Shown: positions 7,762 through 17,187 of the stretch, piece after piece
Position numbering within the stretch: position 1 is the stretch's first letter
Layout of the letters: each line of letters begins with the position of its first letter
Source of the DNA: Myxococcales bacterium
Lineage (GTDB): Bacteria > Myxococcota_A > Polyangia > Polyangiales > Polyangiaceae
DNA: 44,310 nt
Direction of reading: 5' to 3'
NCBI GenBank assembly: GCA_025355005.1
Contig: JANXLV010000056.1
Location: forward strand, 1-44,310
Notes under the pieces: generated by a model
What the model was told of the DNA's origin: nothing
What the model saw: only the letters and a program-made list of their open reading frames with translations
The model's database searches: none
Made by a program: the position numbers and the translations under genes

Positions 7762-10700
7762 CTACACGAGGAGCAGCACGCCAGTGGCCGGTTTTCCGGT
7801 CTCCCGGCCAAGCGCAGCGGCATAGAGTCGGAGCTGCCGCTCGTAGTCCGCGCGCGCACCGCCGAGGTCCACGTCGGTCTTGTAGTCGATGACGCAGAGC
7901 CCCTCCGCGTCCACGAACGCGAGGTCACACGCGCCCTCCACCAGGGTGCCATCCTCGAAGCGGAGCACGAGCGGCGTCTCCCGGAACACGTGTTCGCTCT
8001 TCTTCGCCCGCAGGAGGAGCGGATGCTTGAGAGTCTTCGTCACCGCCGATGTCGCGGCCACCACCTCGGCCGCGGTGGCGGCGAGCATGCGACCGCACAG
8101 CTCGGCGACCTTGGTGATGTCCTTCGCAGGCGCATCGACCGGCAGTGTGGCGAGCATCTCGTGCACCAGCGTGCCGAAGCGCGCGCCACGCGGCCGATCC
8201 GCAAAGCCCTCCTCACGTGACGACTCCACCGTGATCGGTATCGAGAGGATCTCGGCAGGCAGCGCGTCCGTTCGGCGCTTCGTCACTGTCGTCGTGACCA
8301 CGCGGGGAATGCTCGCGCGCGCCACGGCTTCGTCGTGTGCGGCAGCCCAGGCCGCGTGCTGATCCACGCTGGATGTTGCGACGACACCCTCTTTGTCCGC
8401 TGCGAGGATCTTCTGCTGACGCATGCCGACCTCGTCCTCCTTGTCCAGGTCGAGCGCGTGCGGATCCCAGAACACGACCTTGGAGTCACCGAGCTCCGGC
8501 TCGTGTACGCCCGGCCTCACGCTCATCGACTCGTAGCCGCGGGCCTTCGCAGGTCGCTCGAGCACCGAATCGCCGGAAAAATCAGGCGCGCCGGCGAGCG
8601 GTGTGGACGTGCGCTCGCGCCCGCGTCGCGGATAGATGACCGGGTACAGCGGCGACAGCCACCACGTGCTCTCTCCGCGTTCGTCGCCCACGACGGGCAC
8701 GATCAACATCTCCCGCGCGCGCGTGGCCGCGACATAGAGCAACCGGTCGGACTCGAATGCGTCCTCCTCAAGGATACGATCTCTGTTCTCGGAGAGCTCG
8801 AGTGGAACGCAGCCGGCGAGCTGCGTGGCGAACAACCCGCGCTCTGCGTCCACGTACCGGGAAGGCTCGCGCTGCGTGGCGGGCGCCGCGGGGTCGGCCA
8901 GGATCACGACCGGGAACTCGAGCCCCTTCGAGCGGTGCACGGTCATCATGCGCACGCCGTCGGACGTCTCCTCCACCACCGGTGCGTCCTCCACGCTGCC
9001 GCTCGTCAGCTGGTCTCCGAGGTAAAGCACGAACGCGCGGAAGCTCCGCGGACGCTGGCGCTCGAAGCGCCGCGCGATGTCCATCATGCGCAGCGTGTTC
9101 GCGAGCGCCTGCTCGCCCGCAGGCCAGAATGCCAGCGCGGCGTGCGCGCGGGTCTTTGCGAGGAACGTGCGGATGGTCTCCGCGAACGGGAGCCTGTTGC
9201 GGCTCTTGTGGAGCGTGCGCAAGAGGCCCATCGCGTCGGCCACGGGGCGCGTGAACGGGGTGACGTCCTCGTCCTTCACGGTCCTGAATGGATGCAGACC
9301 GAACTTGTGCTTGTACGCGAGGATCTCCGCGTCGGTGAGGGCCACGAACGGACCGCGCAGCGTCGCGTAGACGGAGAGCTCGTCGTCGGGCCACTCCATC
9401 GCGGTCAGCGCTGCGACCATGGCAGCCACCTCTTCGCGCAAGAAGAAGCTGCGTCCACCGACCAGAGCGTGCGGGATTCGCCGCGTCTCGAGCGCGCGCA
9501 CGTACGGCCGCGTTCTATCGCCATCCATCGATTGAAGGCGCTTGAACAGGATGCAGATGTGCCGTGCAGCGAGCGGCACGCGCGCGCCGCCAGACTCCTC
9601 CACCGTGTATCCGCTCTTCCGAGTCAGCCAGTCGATGTACGCGCCCACGGCGTCCGGGAGCGACTCCTCGATCTTCCACGAAACGATCTTCCCCCAGTCC
9701 GAGTACGGCCGCGGAACCGGCAACGCAACCAGGGTGGGATGGTCCGGCTCGCTCTTGAAGGGGGAGAGCGGCACGTACGTCGCCTGTCCGGGCTGGCCCA
9801 CCATCCGCTGCGCGAAGGCGGTGTTCACCGCGCGCTGGATCGACGGCGAGCTGCGGAAGCTGGTCGTGAGATTCAGAACTTCCGCGCCCTTCGCGACGAG
9901 GTGCTTCTTCACCCGCTCGTAGAGCGCGACGTCGGCGCGGCGGAAGCGATAGATGGACTGCTTTGGATCGCCGACGACGAACAGCTTGCCCGGCGCGGGA
10001 TCGACGGCGAACGCGTCCTTGCCTTCGGCGCGCGAGCCGGACAGGAAGAGCAGGATCTCGGCTTGCAGCGGGTCGGTGTCCTGGAACTCGTCCACGAGCA
10101 GGTGCGAGAAGCGCGACATGAGCTCTTCGCGCACAACGAGATCGTCGCGCACCAGGTCGCGCGTCTTCACGAGCAGGTCGCGAAAATCCAGGCGGCCTGC
10201 ACGCGCCTTGCGACGCTCGTACTTCTCGGTCACGACCGACAGCTCGGTGAACAGACATGCGGCCAGGTCCGCATCCAGGCGAACGACCAGCGCGTCGAGC
10301 GCGATCTTGAGCGCATCGCGCTCGTTCGCCACGTCCTGACGAAGCACGCCGTCACGTAGGAACTTGCCGGAGCCCTTCCATGTCCAGGACTTCAGGCGCG
10401 AGATCGTCAAGAGCTCCGCCTCGAGACCGTCGTAGTCGCGCTTCTTCTGCACGTCCTCGCGCCGGAAGATCTCGGCGACCGCGTTGCCGATGTCGTGAAG
10501 GTTCACCACCAGGAAATTCGGCGGCTCCGTCTTCGGCAGGCCCACGCCGTAGTCGGCCAGCTTGCGCAGGCGCTCGAGCATCGAGTCCACCGCCGCTTTG
10601 TGGTCGAAGGGCTCACGCTTCCACGGAGCAGGGAAATCGCGGGCGTCCGTGAGCTTGAAGCCCGCGGACTCGAGCATGCTGCGCGGCCCGTCGGACCCGC

Positions 10701-11220
10701 GCTCGCGCGTGCGCCGCCGCAGGATGCGACGCAGACCTTCGCCGGGTGACTCGAGCGACTCCTGGAACCACAGGTCGAAGCACTCGCCGTACAGCGCGCG
10801 TGCCTCGTCGTCGGAGGCCACCTCGAACAGCGGGTCCACGCGGGCCTCCACCGGGCGCTCGCGAAGGATGTCCGCGCAGAAGCCGTGGATGGTGCCAATG
10901 CGCGCCTCCTCCAGCTCTCGCAGCGCCTGCACGAGCCGCGCGACGATCGCGGGCTCCTGCTCGGCCTCCTTCCGCCGGTCGAGCTCCGTGCGCAGGCGGA
11001 GCTTCATCTCACCAGCGGCCTTCTCGGTGAACGTCACGCATGCGATCTGCGCGAGGTGCGCCCGACCGGCGCAGATGAGCGCGACGATGCGCGCGATCGC
11101 CTCCGTGGTCTTGCCCGTCCCCGCCGCGGCCTCCACGACGAGCGTCCTGTCGAACGCGGTGCGAATCGCGTCGCGCTCCTTCTGGTCCACCAGCGCGGGT
11201 CTCTCACCGTCTGTCGTCAT
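7762..11220 (-). CDS. addA: AddA-type ATP-dependent helicase/exonuclease subunit (UvrD-like, with PD-(D/E)XK nuclease)
   Basis: 1152 residues. This is the translocating subunit of a double-strand-break resection complex, equivalent to RecBCD. Superfamily 1 helicase motifs are present: Walker A AAGTGKT at 32-38, motif II LLVDEFQDTDPLQ near 375, motif III GDPKQSIYRFRRAD near 416, and motif VI LLYVAATRAREML further on. The C-terminus carries a nuclease domain with GACDLAF, VIDYKTD near 1110 and YERQLRLYAAAL, the RecB-nuclease pattern (D...DYK...Q). The start ATG 11220 overlaps the addB stop by 4 nt, indicating translational coupling. The pairing with an AddB-like protein rather than RecC and RecD supports the AddAB type. 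Confidence 0.93.
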   Translation of the reverse strand: MTTDGERPALVDQKERDAIRTAFDRTLVVEAAAGTGKTTEAIARIVALICAGRAHLAQIACVTFTEKAAGEMKLRLRTELDRRKEAEQEPAIVARLVQALRELEEARIGTIHGFCADILRERPVEARVDPLFEVASDDEARALYGECFDLWFQESLESPGEGLRRILRRRTRERGSDGPRSMLESAGFKLTDARDFPAPWKREPFDHKAAVDSMLERLRKLADYGVGLPKTEPPNFLVVNLHDIGNAVAEIFRREDVQKKRDYDGLEAELLTISRLKSWTWKGSGKFLRDGVLRQDVANERDALKIALDALVVRLDADLAACLFTELSVVTEKYERRKARAGRLDFRDLLVKTRDLVRDDLVVREELMSRFSHLLVDEFQDTDPLQAEILLFLSGSRAEGKDAFAVDPAPGKLFVVGDPKQSIYRFRRADVALYERVKKHLVAKGAEVLNLTTSFRSSPSIQRAVNTAFAQRMVGQPGQATYVPLSPFKSEPDHPTLVALPVPRPYSDWGKIVSWKIEESLPDAVGAYIDWLTRKSGYTVEESGGARVPLAARHICILFKRLQSMDGDRTRPYVRALETRRIPHALVGGRSFFLREEVAAMVAALTAMEWPDDELSVYATLRGPFVALTDAEILAYKHKFGLHPFRTVKDEDVTPFTRPVADAMGLLRTLHKSRNRLPFAETIRTFLAKTRAHAALAFWPAGEQALANTLRMMDIARRFERQRPRSFRAFVLYLGDQLTSGSVEDAPVVEETSDGVRMMTVHRSKGLEFPVVILADPAAPATQREPSRYVDAERGLFATQLAGCVPLELSENRDRILEEDAFESDRLLYVAATRAREMLIVPVVGDERGESTWWLSPLYPVIYPRRGRERTSTPLAGAPDFSGDSVLERPAKARGYESMSVRPGVHEPELGDSKVVFWDPHALDLDKEDEVGMRQQKILAADKEGVVATSSVDQHAAWAAAHDEAVARASIPRVVTTTVTKRRTDALPAEILSIPITVESSREEGFADRPRGARFGTLVHEMLATLPVDAPAKDITKVAELCGRMLAATAAEVVAATSAVTKTLKHPLLLRAKKSEHVFRETPLVLRFEDGTLVEGACDLAFVDAEGLCVIDYKTDVDLGGARADYERQLRLYAAALGRETGKPATGVLLLV

Positions 11221-14200
11221 GGTCGCTTCCGCAGCTCCACGAGCTTATCCATGCGAGGGCTCTTCTTCTTTTTCGTGCGGATGTTCTCGTAGGGGCCGCA
11301 CACGGGCTTGTAGTCGCAGTACTCGCACTCGCGCGCGTCGGGCAGCGCGGGCAAGAAGCCGGTGGTGATGGCCTCCGTTACGGCGTCAGCCACGGCCTTC
11401 GCGCCCTCGCGCGCGGTCTCGTCCAGGCGCACGGGCACCGAGTCGAAGCCGCCCGTGGAGCTTGCATAATACAAGCGTCCTCCGGAGACCTTCACGTCCG
11501 GGAAGAGCTTCTCGAGCGTGAGCGCGTAGAGCACGGGCTGAAGGACCTTGCCTCCGCCGATCACGGTGCCCTCCTTCGCGCGCTTCTTTCCCGTCTTGTA
11601 GTCGGTGGCCTGCAGCGTGCCGTCGCTGCCCTTCTCGACGAGATCGATCGAGCCGCGGAGCTTCACGCCGCACTCGAGCGCGACTGGCTCGACGGACGAG
11701 TGCTGATCGCTCGCCTCGCGCTGACCGCTGAGCCCGAACGAGAGCTCGAAGTACGCGGGCTGGTACCCCGTAGGCTCCTCCACCTCGCGGCGCAGCCACT
11801 CGCGCACATCCGCGCGGATGGCGCCGACGCCGTCCTCCCAGACGCGATCGATCGCGGGGTAGAGCTCGTCCTTGAACTTCTTCTCGACGCGCGCGAGCAC
11901 GTGGTCGAGGCGCTCGCGTGCGGCGTCCAGCGTGGCCGGGGTCATGGGCAAGAGCCCGTGCTCGCGCAGCTCGGTCAGGAACTCGTAGAGCACCTCGTGC
12001 ACGAACGAGCCTTTTTGCAGCGCATCCATCTCCTCGATCGCGCGAGGCTCCTCGCGCGGGGACAGCTTGTGCACGGCATACAAATAGAAGCGGTACGGGC
12101 ACGCGGCGAAGTTCTGCAGCGCCGTGGGGGAGAAGCTGCGCTTGTCGGGCGTGTGCATCGCCAGTGCCTCCTTCGCCTCGGGCGCCGGGTCCACCAGACC
12201 GTCCGCGTCGGAGAAGCCGCGCAGCCATCGCTTCGCCCGGAAGCGCAGCGCTCGCGCGAGGTAGGGATTCACCGAGAGCAGGTAGCGCGCCGTGCCCACG
12301 GCCTCCTCCTCTGGTTTGTAGAGCAGCGACGAGAGCAGCGCGAGATCGTGCTCGGACTCGTCGATGGCGTCCTTCGGCGACTCGGGGGCAGGCCAGCCGA
12401 TGCGCGCGCGCGCGGCGCTGTCTGCGCGAAGCGAGAGCTCCTCGAACCCGGCGAGCGTCCCCGTCTGCGCTCGGACCAGCTCCAGCGCGTAGAATGACGG
12501 CGTCTTGGGGCGCCCCAGCTCGGTGTCCACGCGCGGGTAGCTGAACGTCGCGCGCTCCGTGGCGGCGCCGAGCGCGATGCGTAGAGCGAGCCGCTCGGCC
12601 GTGGCGCGGCCCTCGTTCGTGAGCAGCGATGCGGCAGTGACGCCTCTCCGCATGCGATCGAGGAACATCGGGTCCTCTGTCAGCTTTCGCGGGAAGCCGC
12701 GCTCCACGAGGCCGGGCACGAACACGTGCTTCCACGTCATGCCGCGGGCTTCGTCGATGGGTGCAATATACACGCGCCCGTAGCGCGAGCTTCCGGGCAT
12801 GACGGTCAGGTCGGTGAGCCGCGGTGTGAGCACCATGCGCAGCTCGGACATGGTCACGGGCGCGCCTTGGCCCATCGGGTACAGCTCCGCCAGCACGGCG
12901 AGCACGCGCTCCGGTCGGCGCAGCGCGCGCGTGGCAAGGTCCGACAAGGCCTTCGCGTACTCCGCCAGCGGGCGCGGGTTCTTCGCCAGCTCCGACAGTT
13001 CGCCGAGGAGCGGCAGCGCGAACGCACGCAGCACGTCCAGCGCGCGCAGCTCACGCGTGAGTAGCTGCACGCGCGCCTCCTCGGAGGCCTCCTCTTTCAT
13101 GCGCGCGAGGAGCTCGGCGCGATAGCCCTTGAGGCGCGCTTCCCAGCGGTCGAGTCCGCCGATGACGGCTGCGTCCACGAGCATGCGCTCCCACAGCTTG
13201 GGCGCGCGGATCGAGCCGGCGATCACGGGCGCATCGTCGGCGTCCCCCGCGTCACTGGCCTCCGTCTCTTCCTCGAGCTCGAGGGCGGCGGCGGCGATCG
13301 TGGTGGCCGCTTGCGGGCTCATGATCTCGTCGTCAGCGACGACGCGCGTCTCCTGCGACGGCCAAGCGGGTGGGGGACCGCCGCTCGCCTCTGCGCGCGG
13401 GAGCTCTCCCAGCGACAGGTACTCGGAGAAGCGCGTCGCGGACAGCCCTTCGTCGGCGCATGCAAGCAGCGCAAGCAGCGCGCGCCCCGAAGGGTCGGGC
13501 TTCCGCGTCCCACGCGCGAAATAGGCCGGCACCTTTGCGCGCAGGAATGCCTCCTCGAGCGCGAGCGAGTACTCGGTGGGTGAGCGCAAGAGGATCGCGA
13601 CCTCGTCGAAGGGAACCCCCTCTCTCGCAAGCGCCAGGACTCGCCGCGCGATCTCCGCGCCCTCGCGGCTCTCGCCCGGAGCGGAGAAGAACGCAATGCC
13701 GGCGTCCTCGGCGAGGCCCGCGTGCGCCTCGGAGAACAGGTGCGTCTGCACGTCCGCCACTGGAGTACGGACCGCTGGGATGAGCTCGCGTGGCGGAGAC
13801 AGGTGGCCGATGAGCTCGCGCGTGCGCGCATCGCCACGGGGCATCGTGAAGAGCATGGCGGACGCCTCGCCCGCGAGCGCGCTCACCAGGTCCGCCTCCA
13901 GCCGATGCATGCATGGTACATCCAAAAAAAGCAGCGCCGCCCCGCGCACGCGCGCCGCGTTCCCACAAGCAGCGGAGATGACCGCGGCCGGATCGCACAG
14001 GCCCGCGGCCGCGAGCTCCTTCTCGAACACGGCGAGCAGGCGCGAGAGGCTCGGGTCGCCGACAGTATCCTTGTCCACGCGCTCCAGACGCAGCTCCGTC
14101 AACGTGCGCGTGAGTGCGCGCGCCAGCCCTGGTTCTTCGCGGATGGGCGCGAACCGTCCCAGCACGTCCTTCTTCTGCGCGAGCCCGCGCGCCAGCACGG

Positions 14201-14504
14201 CCTCCATCGTGAGCGTGCCCGCGGGAACAGTGCCCGCGCGCGCGAGGTCGAGCCGCGCCAGGTTTCCGGCCAATCCACGCAGCGTCTGCGACTCTGCGCC
14301 CACGACGTGACCGCGCGCACGAGCGACCTGTCGCACCAGCTCCTGCGCCGCGAGCTTGGTCCGCCCGACGACGATGACGCGCGTCGACTGCTTCGCGTGC
14401 ACATCCAGGAATGCCGCGGCGGCAGCCACCCGCTCGCTCGCGTGGGCGGACTCGATGACCACCGGCGCCTGCTTGTCGTTCCTCGCCGCCCCTTCCGATG
14501 TCAC
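11217..14504 (-). CDS. addB: AddB-like PD-(D/E)XK nuclease subunit with iron-sulfur staple
   Basis: About 1095 residues; the partner of AddA in break resection. Near the C-terminus there is a complete RecB-type nuclease: SFSPTALQNFAACPYRFYLY (near 800), GSIDLVEKG and ATDYKTGKKR near 965. The first cysteine (CPYRFY) and the trio CEYCDYKPVC near 1057-1066 match the four-cysteine 4Fe-4S staple of AddB and Cas4 proteins. The N-terminus has VIVVGRTKLAAQEL where Bacillus AddB has a GKT Walker A loop, so ATP binding by this subunit is doubtful. I start at GTG 14504, just after the P450 stop at 14516; an open frame extends upstream into the P450 gene but is unlikely to be used. A later GTG near 14463 is an alternative. 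Confidence 0.85.
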   Translation of the reverse strand: MTSEGAARNDKQAPVVIESAHASERVAAAAAFLDVHAKQSTRVIVVGRTKLAAQELVRQVARARGHVVGAESQTLRGLAGNLARLDLARAGTVPAGTLTMEAVLARGLAQKKDVLGRFAPIREEPGLARALTRTLTELRLERVDKDTVGDPSLSRLLAVFEKELAAAGLCDPAAVISAACGNAARVRGAALLFLDVPCMHRLEADLVSALAGEASAMLFTMPRGDARTRELIGHLSPPRELIPAVRTPVADVQTHLFSEAHAGLAEDAGIAFFSAPGESREGAEIARRVLALAREGVPFDEVAILLRSPTEYSLALEEAFLRAKVPAYFARGTRKPDPSGRALLALLACADEGLSATRFSEYLSLGELPRAEASGGPPPAWPSQETRVVADDEIMSPQAATTIAAAALELEEETEASDAGDADDAPVIAGSIRAPKLWERMLVDAAVIGGLDRWEARLKGYRAELLARMKEEASEEARVQLLTRELRALDVLRAFALPLLGELSELAKNPRPLAEYAKALSDLATRALRRPERVLAVLAELYPMGQGAPVTMSELRMVLTPRLTDLTVMPGSSRYGRVYIAPIDEARGMTWKHVFVPGLVERGFPRKLTEDPMFLDRMRRGVTAASLLTNEGRATAERLALRIALGAATERATFSYPRVDTELGRPKTPSFYALELVRAQTGTLAGFEELSLRADSAARARIGWPAPESPKDAIDESEHDLALLSSLLYKPEEEAVGTARYLLSVNPYLARALRFRAKRWLRGFSDADGLVDPAPEAKEALAMHTPDKRSFSPTALQNFAACPYRFYLYAVHKLSPREEPRAIEEMDALQKGSFVHEVLYEFLTELREHGLLPMTPATLDAARERLDHVLARVEKKFKDELYPAIDRVWEDGVGAIRADVREWLRREVEEPTGYQPAYFELSFGLSGQREASDQHSSVEPVALECGVKLRGSIDLVEKGSDGTLQATDYKTGKKRAKEGTVIGGGKVLQPVLYALTLEKLFPDVKVSGGRLYYASSTGGFDSVPVRLDETAREGAKAVADAVTEAITTGFLPALPDARECEYCDYKPVCGPYENIRTKKKKSPRMDKLVELRKRP

Positions 14505-14515
14505 GAGGGTAGGGT

Positions 14516-15994
14516 CTAGTTGGCTTTTCGCTTCCGTACAACCACCGGCACCGCATGAGGCCGGAGTGTCGCGGCGGGGTTCGCGGTGACCTCGCCGCGG
14601 AGCTCGAAATCGCACTGCGAGAAGATGCATGCCAGGACCAGCTGGGCCTCCAGGAGCGCGAAGTGGTTGCCGATGCAGATGCGCGGGCCACCGCCGAATG
14701 CCGCGTACGACTGGCGCGGGCGCTTCGACTCAACCTCGGGCAGGAAGCGCTCCGGATCGAAGACGTTGGGCTCGGGCCACTCGCTTGCACGGCGCTGCGT
14801 GGCGTACGGGCTCGCGAGCACGTGGGTCCACTTGGGGATGCGGAAGCCGCCCACCACCGTGTCGCGCTGCGCGGTGCGCCCGTACAGGTAGACCGGAGGA
14901 TGCGTGCGCAGCGCCTCCTTGAAGGTGCGGAGCGCAAAGCCCAGCTTCGGGAGGTCTGCGACGGACGGCGCGGCGCCCACGGACTGCGCGCACTGATGCA
15001 TGCGCTGGTAGAGCGCGCGATCCTGGCACAGGTGCGCGATGCTCCACGCCAGGCCAGACGCGGTGGTCTCGTGGCCCGCGACGAAGAGCGTGATGACCTC
15101 GTCTTTCACCTGCTGATCGCTCATGCGCTCTTCGTCCGCGTCGTGTGCGTTGAGCAGCTTGGACAGCAGGTCCTCGCGCTTGCTACCGCCGGCGCGGCGC
15201 TCGTCGATCATGCGCTGCACCCGCTTGTCGAGCAGCGCGATGCATCCCTTGAGCTCACGGCCGCCAGCACCCGGATAGAAGAGGGGCCTCTCCAGCATGG
15301 CGGCGGCGCGTGCGATCGCGCGCTTCGGAAGGCCGTGCGTGTGCTCCGCCAGGCGCAGCAGCTGGTATCGCGTAGCGATGTGCCCGATCGAGAACCAGGA
15401 GCCGCTCTGATCGCTCACCCACTTGAGCGCGATCGTGAGCGCGTGGCCAATCTCGTCGGACTCGTCGAGCGTGTCGGCGTCGAAGAGCGCACTCCCGGCG
15501 ATGCTCATCGCGATGTGGGTGCACTCGCGCGCGAGATCGATCTCCGCGCCGTCCTTCCACGTGGCGATCACGCGGTTCGTGCAGGCCACCATACTGTCGG
15601 CATATTTATCGATGATCGCCGGCGTGAAGAGCGGCGCCATGAGCTTGCGCTGGCGCTTCCACAGCTCGCCGCCGCTGGTGAAAAGCCCCTGTCCAGCGAG
15701 CGGTCCGAGCGTGAACGTCATCATCGCGGACTTCTCGAAGTCGCTCGCACGCGTGACGAGCAGGTCCTCGAGCGCCGCCGGAGAGATCGCAAGCGCAGCA
15801 CGTCCGATGGGGACCTGCAGCGCGACGACGCCGTGCGGCGAACGAGCAGCGCGCTCGCAGAACGCAAGCCGTCCAGCGCGGATCTCCTGGTTGTGGGTCT
15901 GAAAGCCGGGCCCCACTCCGATACGCGGCATCTGCGTGTAGGGGAGCGCCTTCGGCTGGGACGCATCGTTTGTTGCCGCAGCTTCTTGGCGCAT
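14516..15994 (-). CDS. Cytochrome P450
   Basis: A 492-residue haem monooxygenase; the substrate is unknown. The family signatures are all visible: I-helix LFVAGHETTASG near 303 (AGxxT), K-helix ExxR as FKEALRTHPPVY, and the haem-binding loop FGGGPRICIGNHFA with the axial Cys near 438. No membrane anchor is seen, so it is probably soluble and relies on separate redox partners; none is encoded in the window. The start is ATG 15994 (MRQEAAATND); an upstream open frame to 16111 lacks support. It is the first gene of the operon P450-addB-addA-peptidase and is divergent from the lipid kinase gene, with 86 bases between starts that must hold both promoters. Confidence 0.93.
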   Translation of the reverse strand: MRQEAAATNDASQPKALPYTQMPRIGVGPGFQTHNQEIRAGRLAFCERAARSPHGVVALQVPIGRAALAISPAALEDLLVTRASDFEKSAMMTFTLGPLAGQGLFTSGGELWKRQRKLMAPLFTPAIIDKYADSMVACTNRVIATWKDGAEIDLARECTHIAMSIAGSALFDADTLDESDEIGHALTIALKWVSDQSGSWFSIGHIATRYQLLRLAEHTHGLPKRAIARAAAMLERPLFYPGAGGRELKGCIALLDKRVQRMIDERRAGGSKREDLLSKLLNAHDADEERMSDQQVKDEVITLFVAGHETTASGLAWSIAHLCQDRALYQRMHQCAQSVGAAPSVADLPKLGFALRTFKEALRTHPPVYLYGRTAQRDTVVGGFRIPKWTHVLASPYATQRRASEWPEPNVFDPERFLPEVESKRPRQSYAAFGGGPRICIGNHFALLEAQLVLACIFSQCDFELRGEVTANPAATLRPHAVPVVVRKRKAN

Positions 15995-16080
15995 GCGCAG
16001 TAGGCTAGGGGCTGTGGTGCCATTAGAACAGCCCGCCGTCCGCTGAATCGCTAGACTCTGCCGTGTAGGGATCGAGACGT

Positions 16081-17106
16081 ATGAAGAAGCTTCTTCTCGT
16101 AGGCAATCCAACCGCGCAGTCCGGCAAGAACGCGGAACGAATCACCGCGGCGCGCGCGCGCTTTTCCGAGCGCGGCAACCCCGTGGACGTCTTCTCCACG
16201 CTCCCCGGCGGCGCGACCGTGCCGGCGCTGGTCACGGCACTGGACGCCGGTAGCCACGACGTCATCATCGCGATGGGTGGCGACGGCACGTTCCGCGAGG
16301 TCGGCGCGGCCATCCTCGGGTCCGCACGGAAGGAGTCGCTCGCGCTCGGCATGCTGCCCACGGGCACCGCGAACGATCAGGGCCGCAGCTTCGGCCTCTC
16401 CGCGAGTCCCGACGATCTGCACCGCAACGTGGACGTCGTGCTCGCCGGCCACGAGACCCGCATCGATGCCGGCCAGCTCACGGTCTGGGATGGACCGGGC
16501 GCGCCCGTCGCGGACATCACGTTCTTCGACTCCGCTGGCTTCGGCATCAGCGCGCGCGTGCTCAAGCAGCGCAACGAAGATCGCAAGCTCGTGGACGAGC
16601 TCGGGCCCATCAAGGAGCTCTATCGCGACCAGCTCGTGTACGTGGGCGCGCTGCTCCGCACGTTCGCGGAGAGCTACATCCTGTCCGACAAGTTCGACGC
16701 GGTGGGCACCGTGGACGGCCAGCCCGTGGAGCTGCGCGGCCTCATCGACCTGGTCTTCAAGAACACGCGCATCTACGGCGGCGCGTGGATCTTCGACCCC
16801 ACGAGCCGCCACGACGACGGCCTCTTCGAGCTGGTCCCCTTCGTAGGCAAGCGAGACTGGGCCAGCAAGGCGATCGTGGATCTGGCTGGAAATCCCCTCA
16901 CCGAAGAGGTGCTGAACCAGATCGGCGTCGAGCACTCGAAGAACCTCCGCGGGCAGCACATGGAGCTCTCGCTCGTCCCGCCCGCCGACGTTCCGCTCCA
17001 CGGCCAGGCAGACGGAGAAGAGCTCGAGGCGGGCACGCGCATCGTCCTCCACGTGACGAAGCGCGCCATGCGCCTCATCGTGCCGAACGTGACGTCATCT
17101 ACCTAA
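16081..17106 (+). CDS. Diacylglycerol/lipid kinase family protein (YegS-like)
   Basis: A 341-residue enzyme of the diacylglycerol kinase catalytic-domain family, which phosphorylates lipid alcohols with ATP at the inner face of the membrane. The nucleotide-binding signature MGGDGT is at 65-70. The family loop PTGTANDQGRSFGL follows near 97-110. The C-terminal beta sandwich includes DFDAVGTVDGQPVE-like and HGQADGEELE segments. The N-terminal LLLVGNPTAQSG is also typical. The start is ATG 16081. Whether the substrate is diacylglycerol, a sphingoid base or another lipid cannot be told from sequence alone. Confidence 0.88.
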   Translation: MKKLLLVGNPTAQSGKNAERITAARARFSERGNPVDVFSTLPGGATVPALVTALDAGSHDVIIAMGGDGTFREVGAAILGSARKESLALGMLPTGTANDQGRSFGLSASPDDLHRNVDVVLAGHETRIDAGQLTVWDGPGAPVADITFFDSAGFGISARVLKQRNEDRKLVDELGPIKELYRDQLVYVGALLRTFAESYILSDKFDAVGTVDGQPVELRGLIDLVFKNTRIYGGAWIFDPTSRHDDGLFELVPFVGKRDWASKAIVDLAGNPLTEEVLNQIGVEHSKNLRGQHMELSLVPPADVPLHGQADGEELEAGTRIVLHVTKRAMRLIVPNVTSST

Positions 17107-17187
17107 CGGTTGCGCTGTTCCACCATCGTCGCAGCGCGTTTCAACGGAGAACACTTACGGCACGAATCCTGCTCTAGGCCAGGGCCC

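Noticed and set aside
6146..7825. Long + strand open frame opposite the M3 peptidase
   Set aside because: Shadow frame; the minus strand carries HEFGH and the lipoprotein signal.
8335..10359. Long + strand open frame opposite addA
   Set aside because: Antisense shadow typical of GC-rich DNA; addA helicase motifs are on the minus strand.
17107..17150. Terminator after the lipid kinase gene
   Set aside because: GCGCTG/CAGCGC can pair but the loop is 15 nt and no T run follows in the right place.
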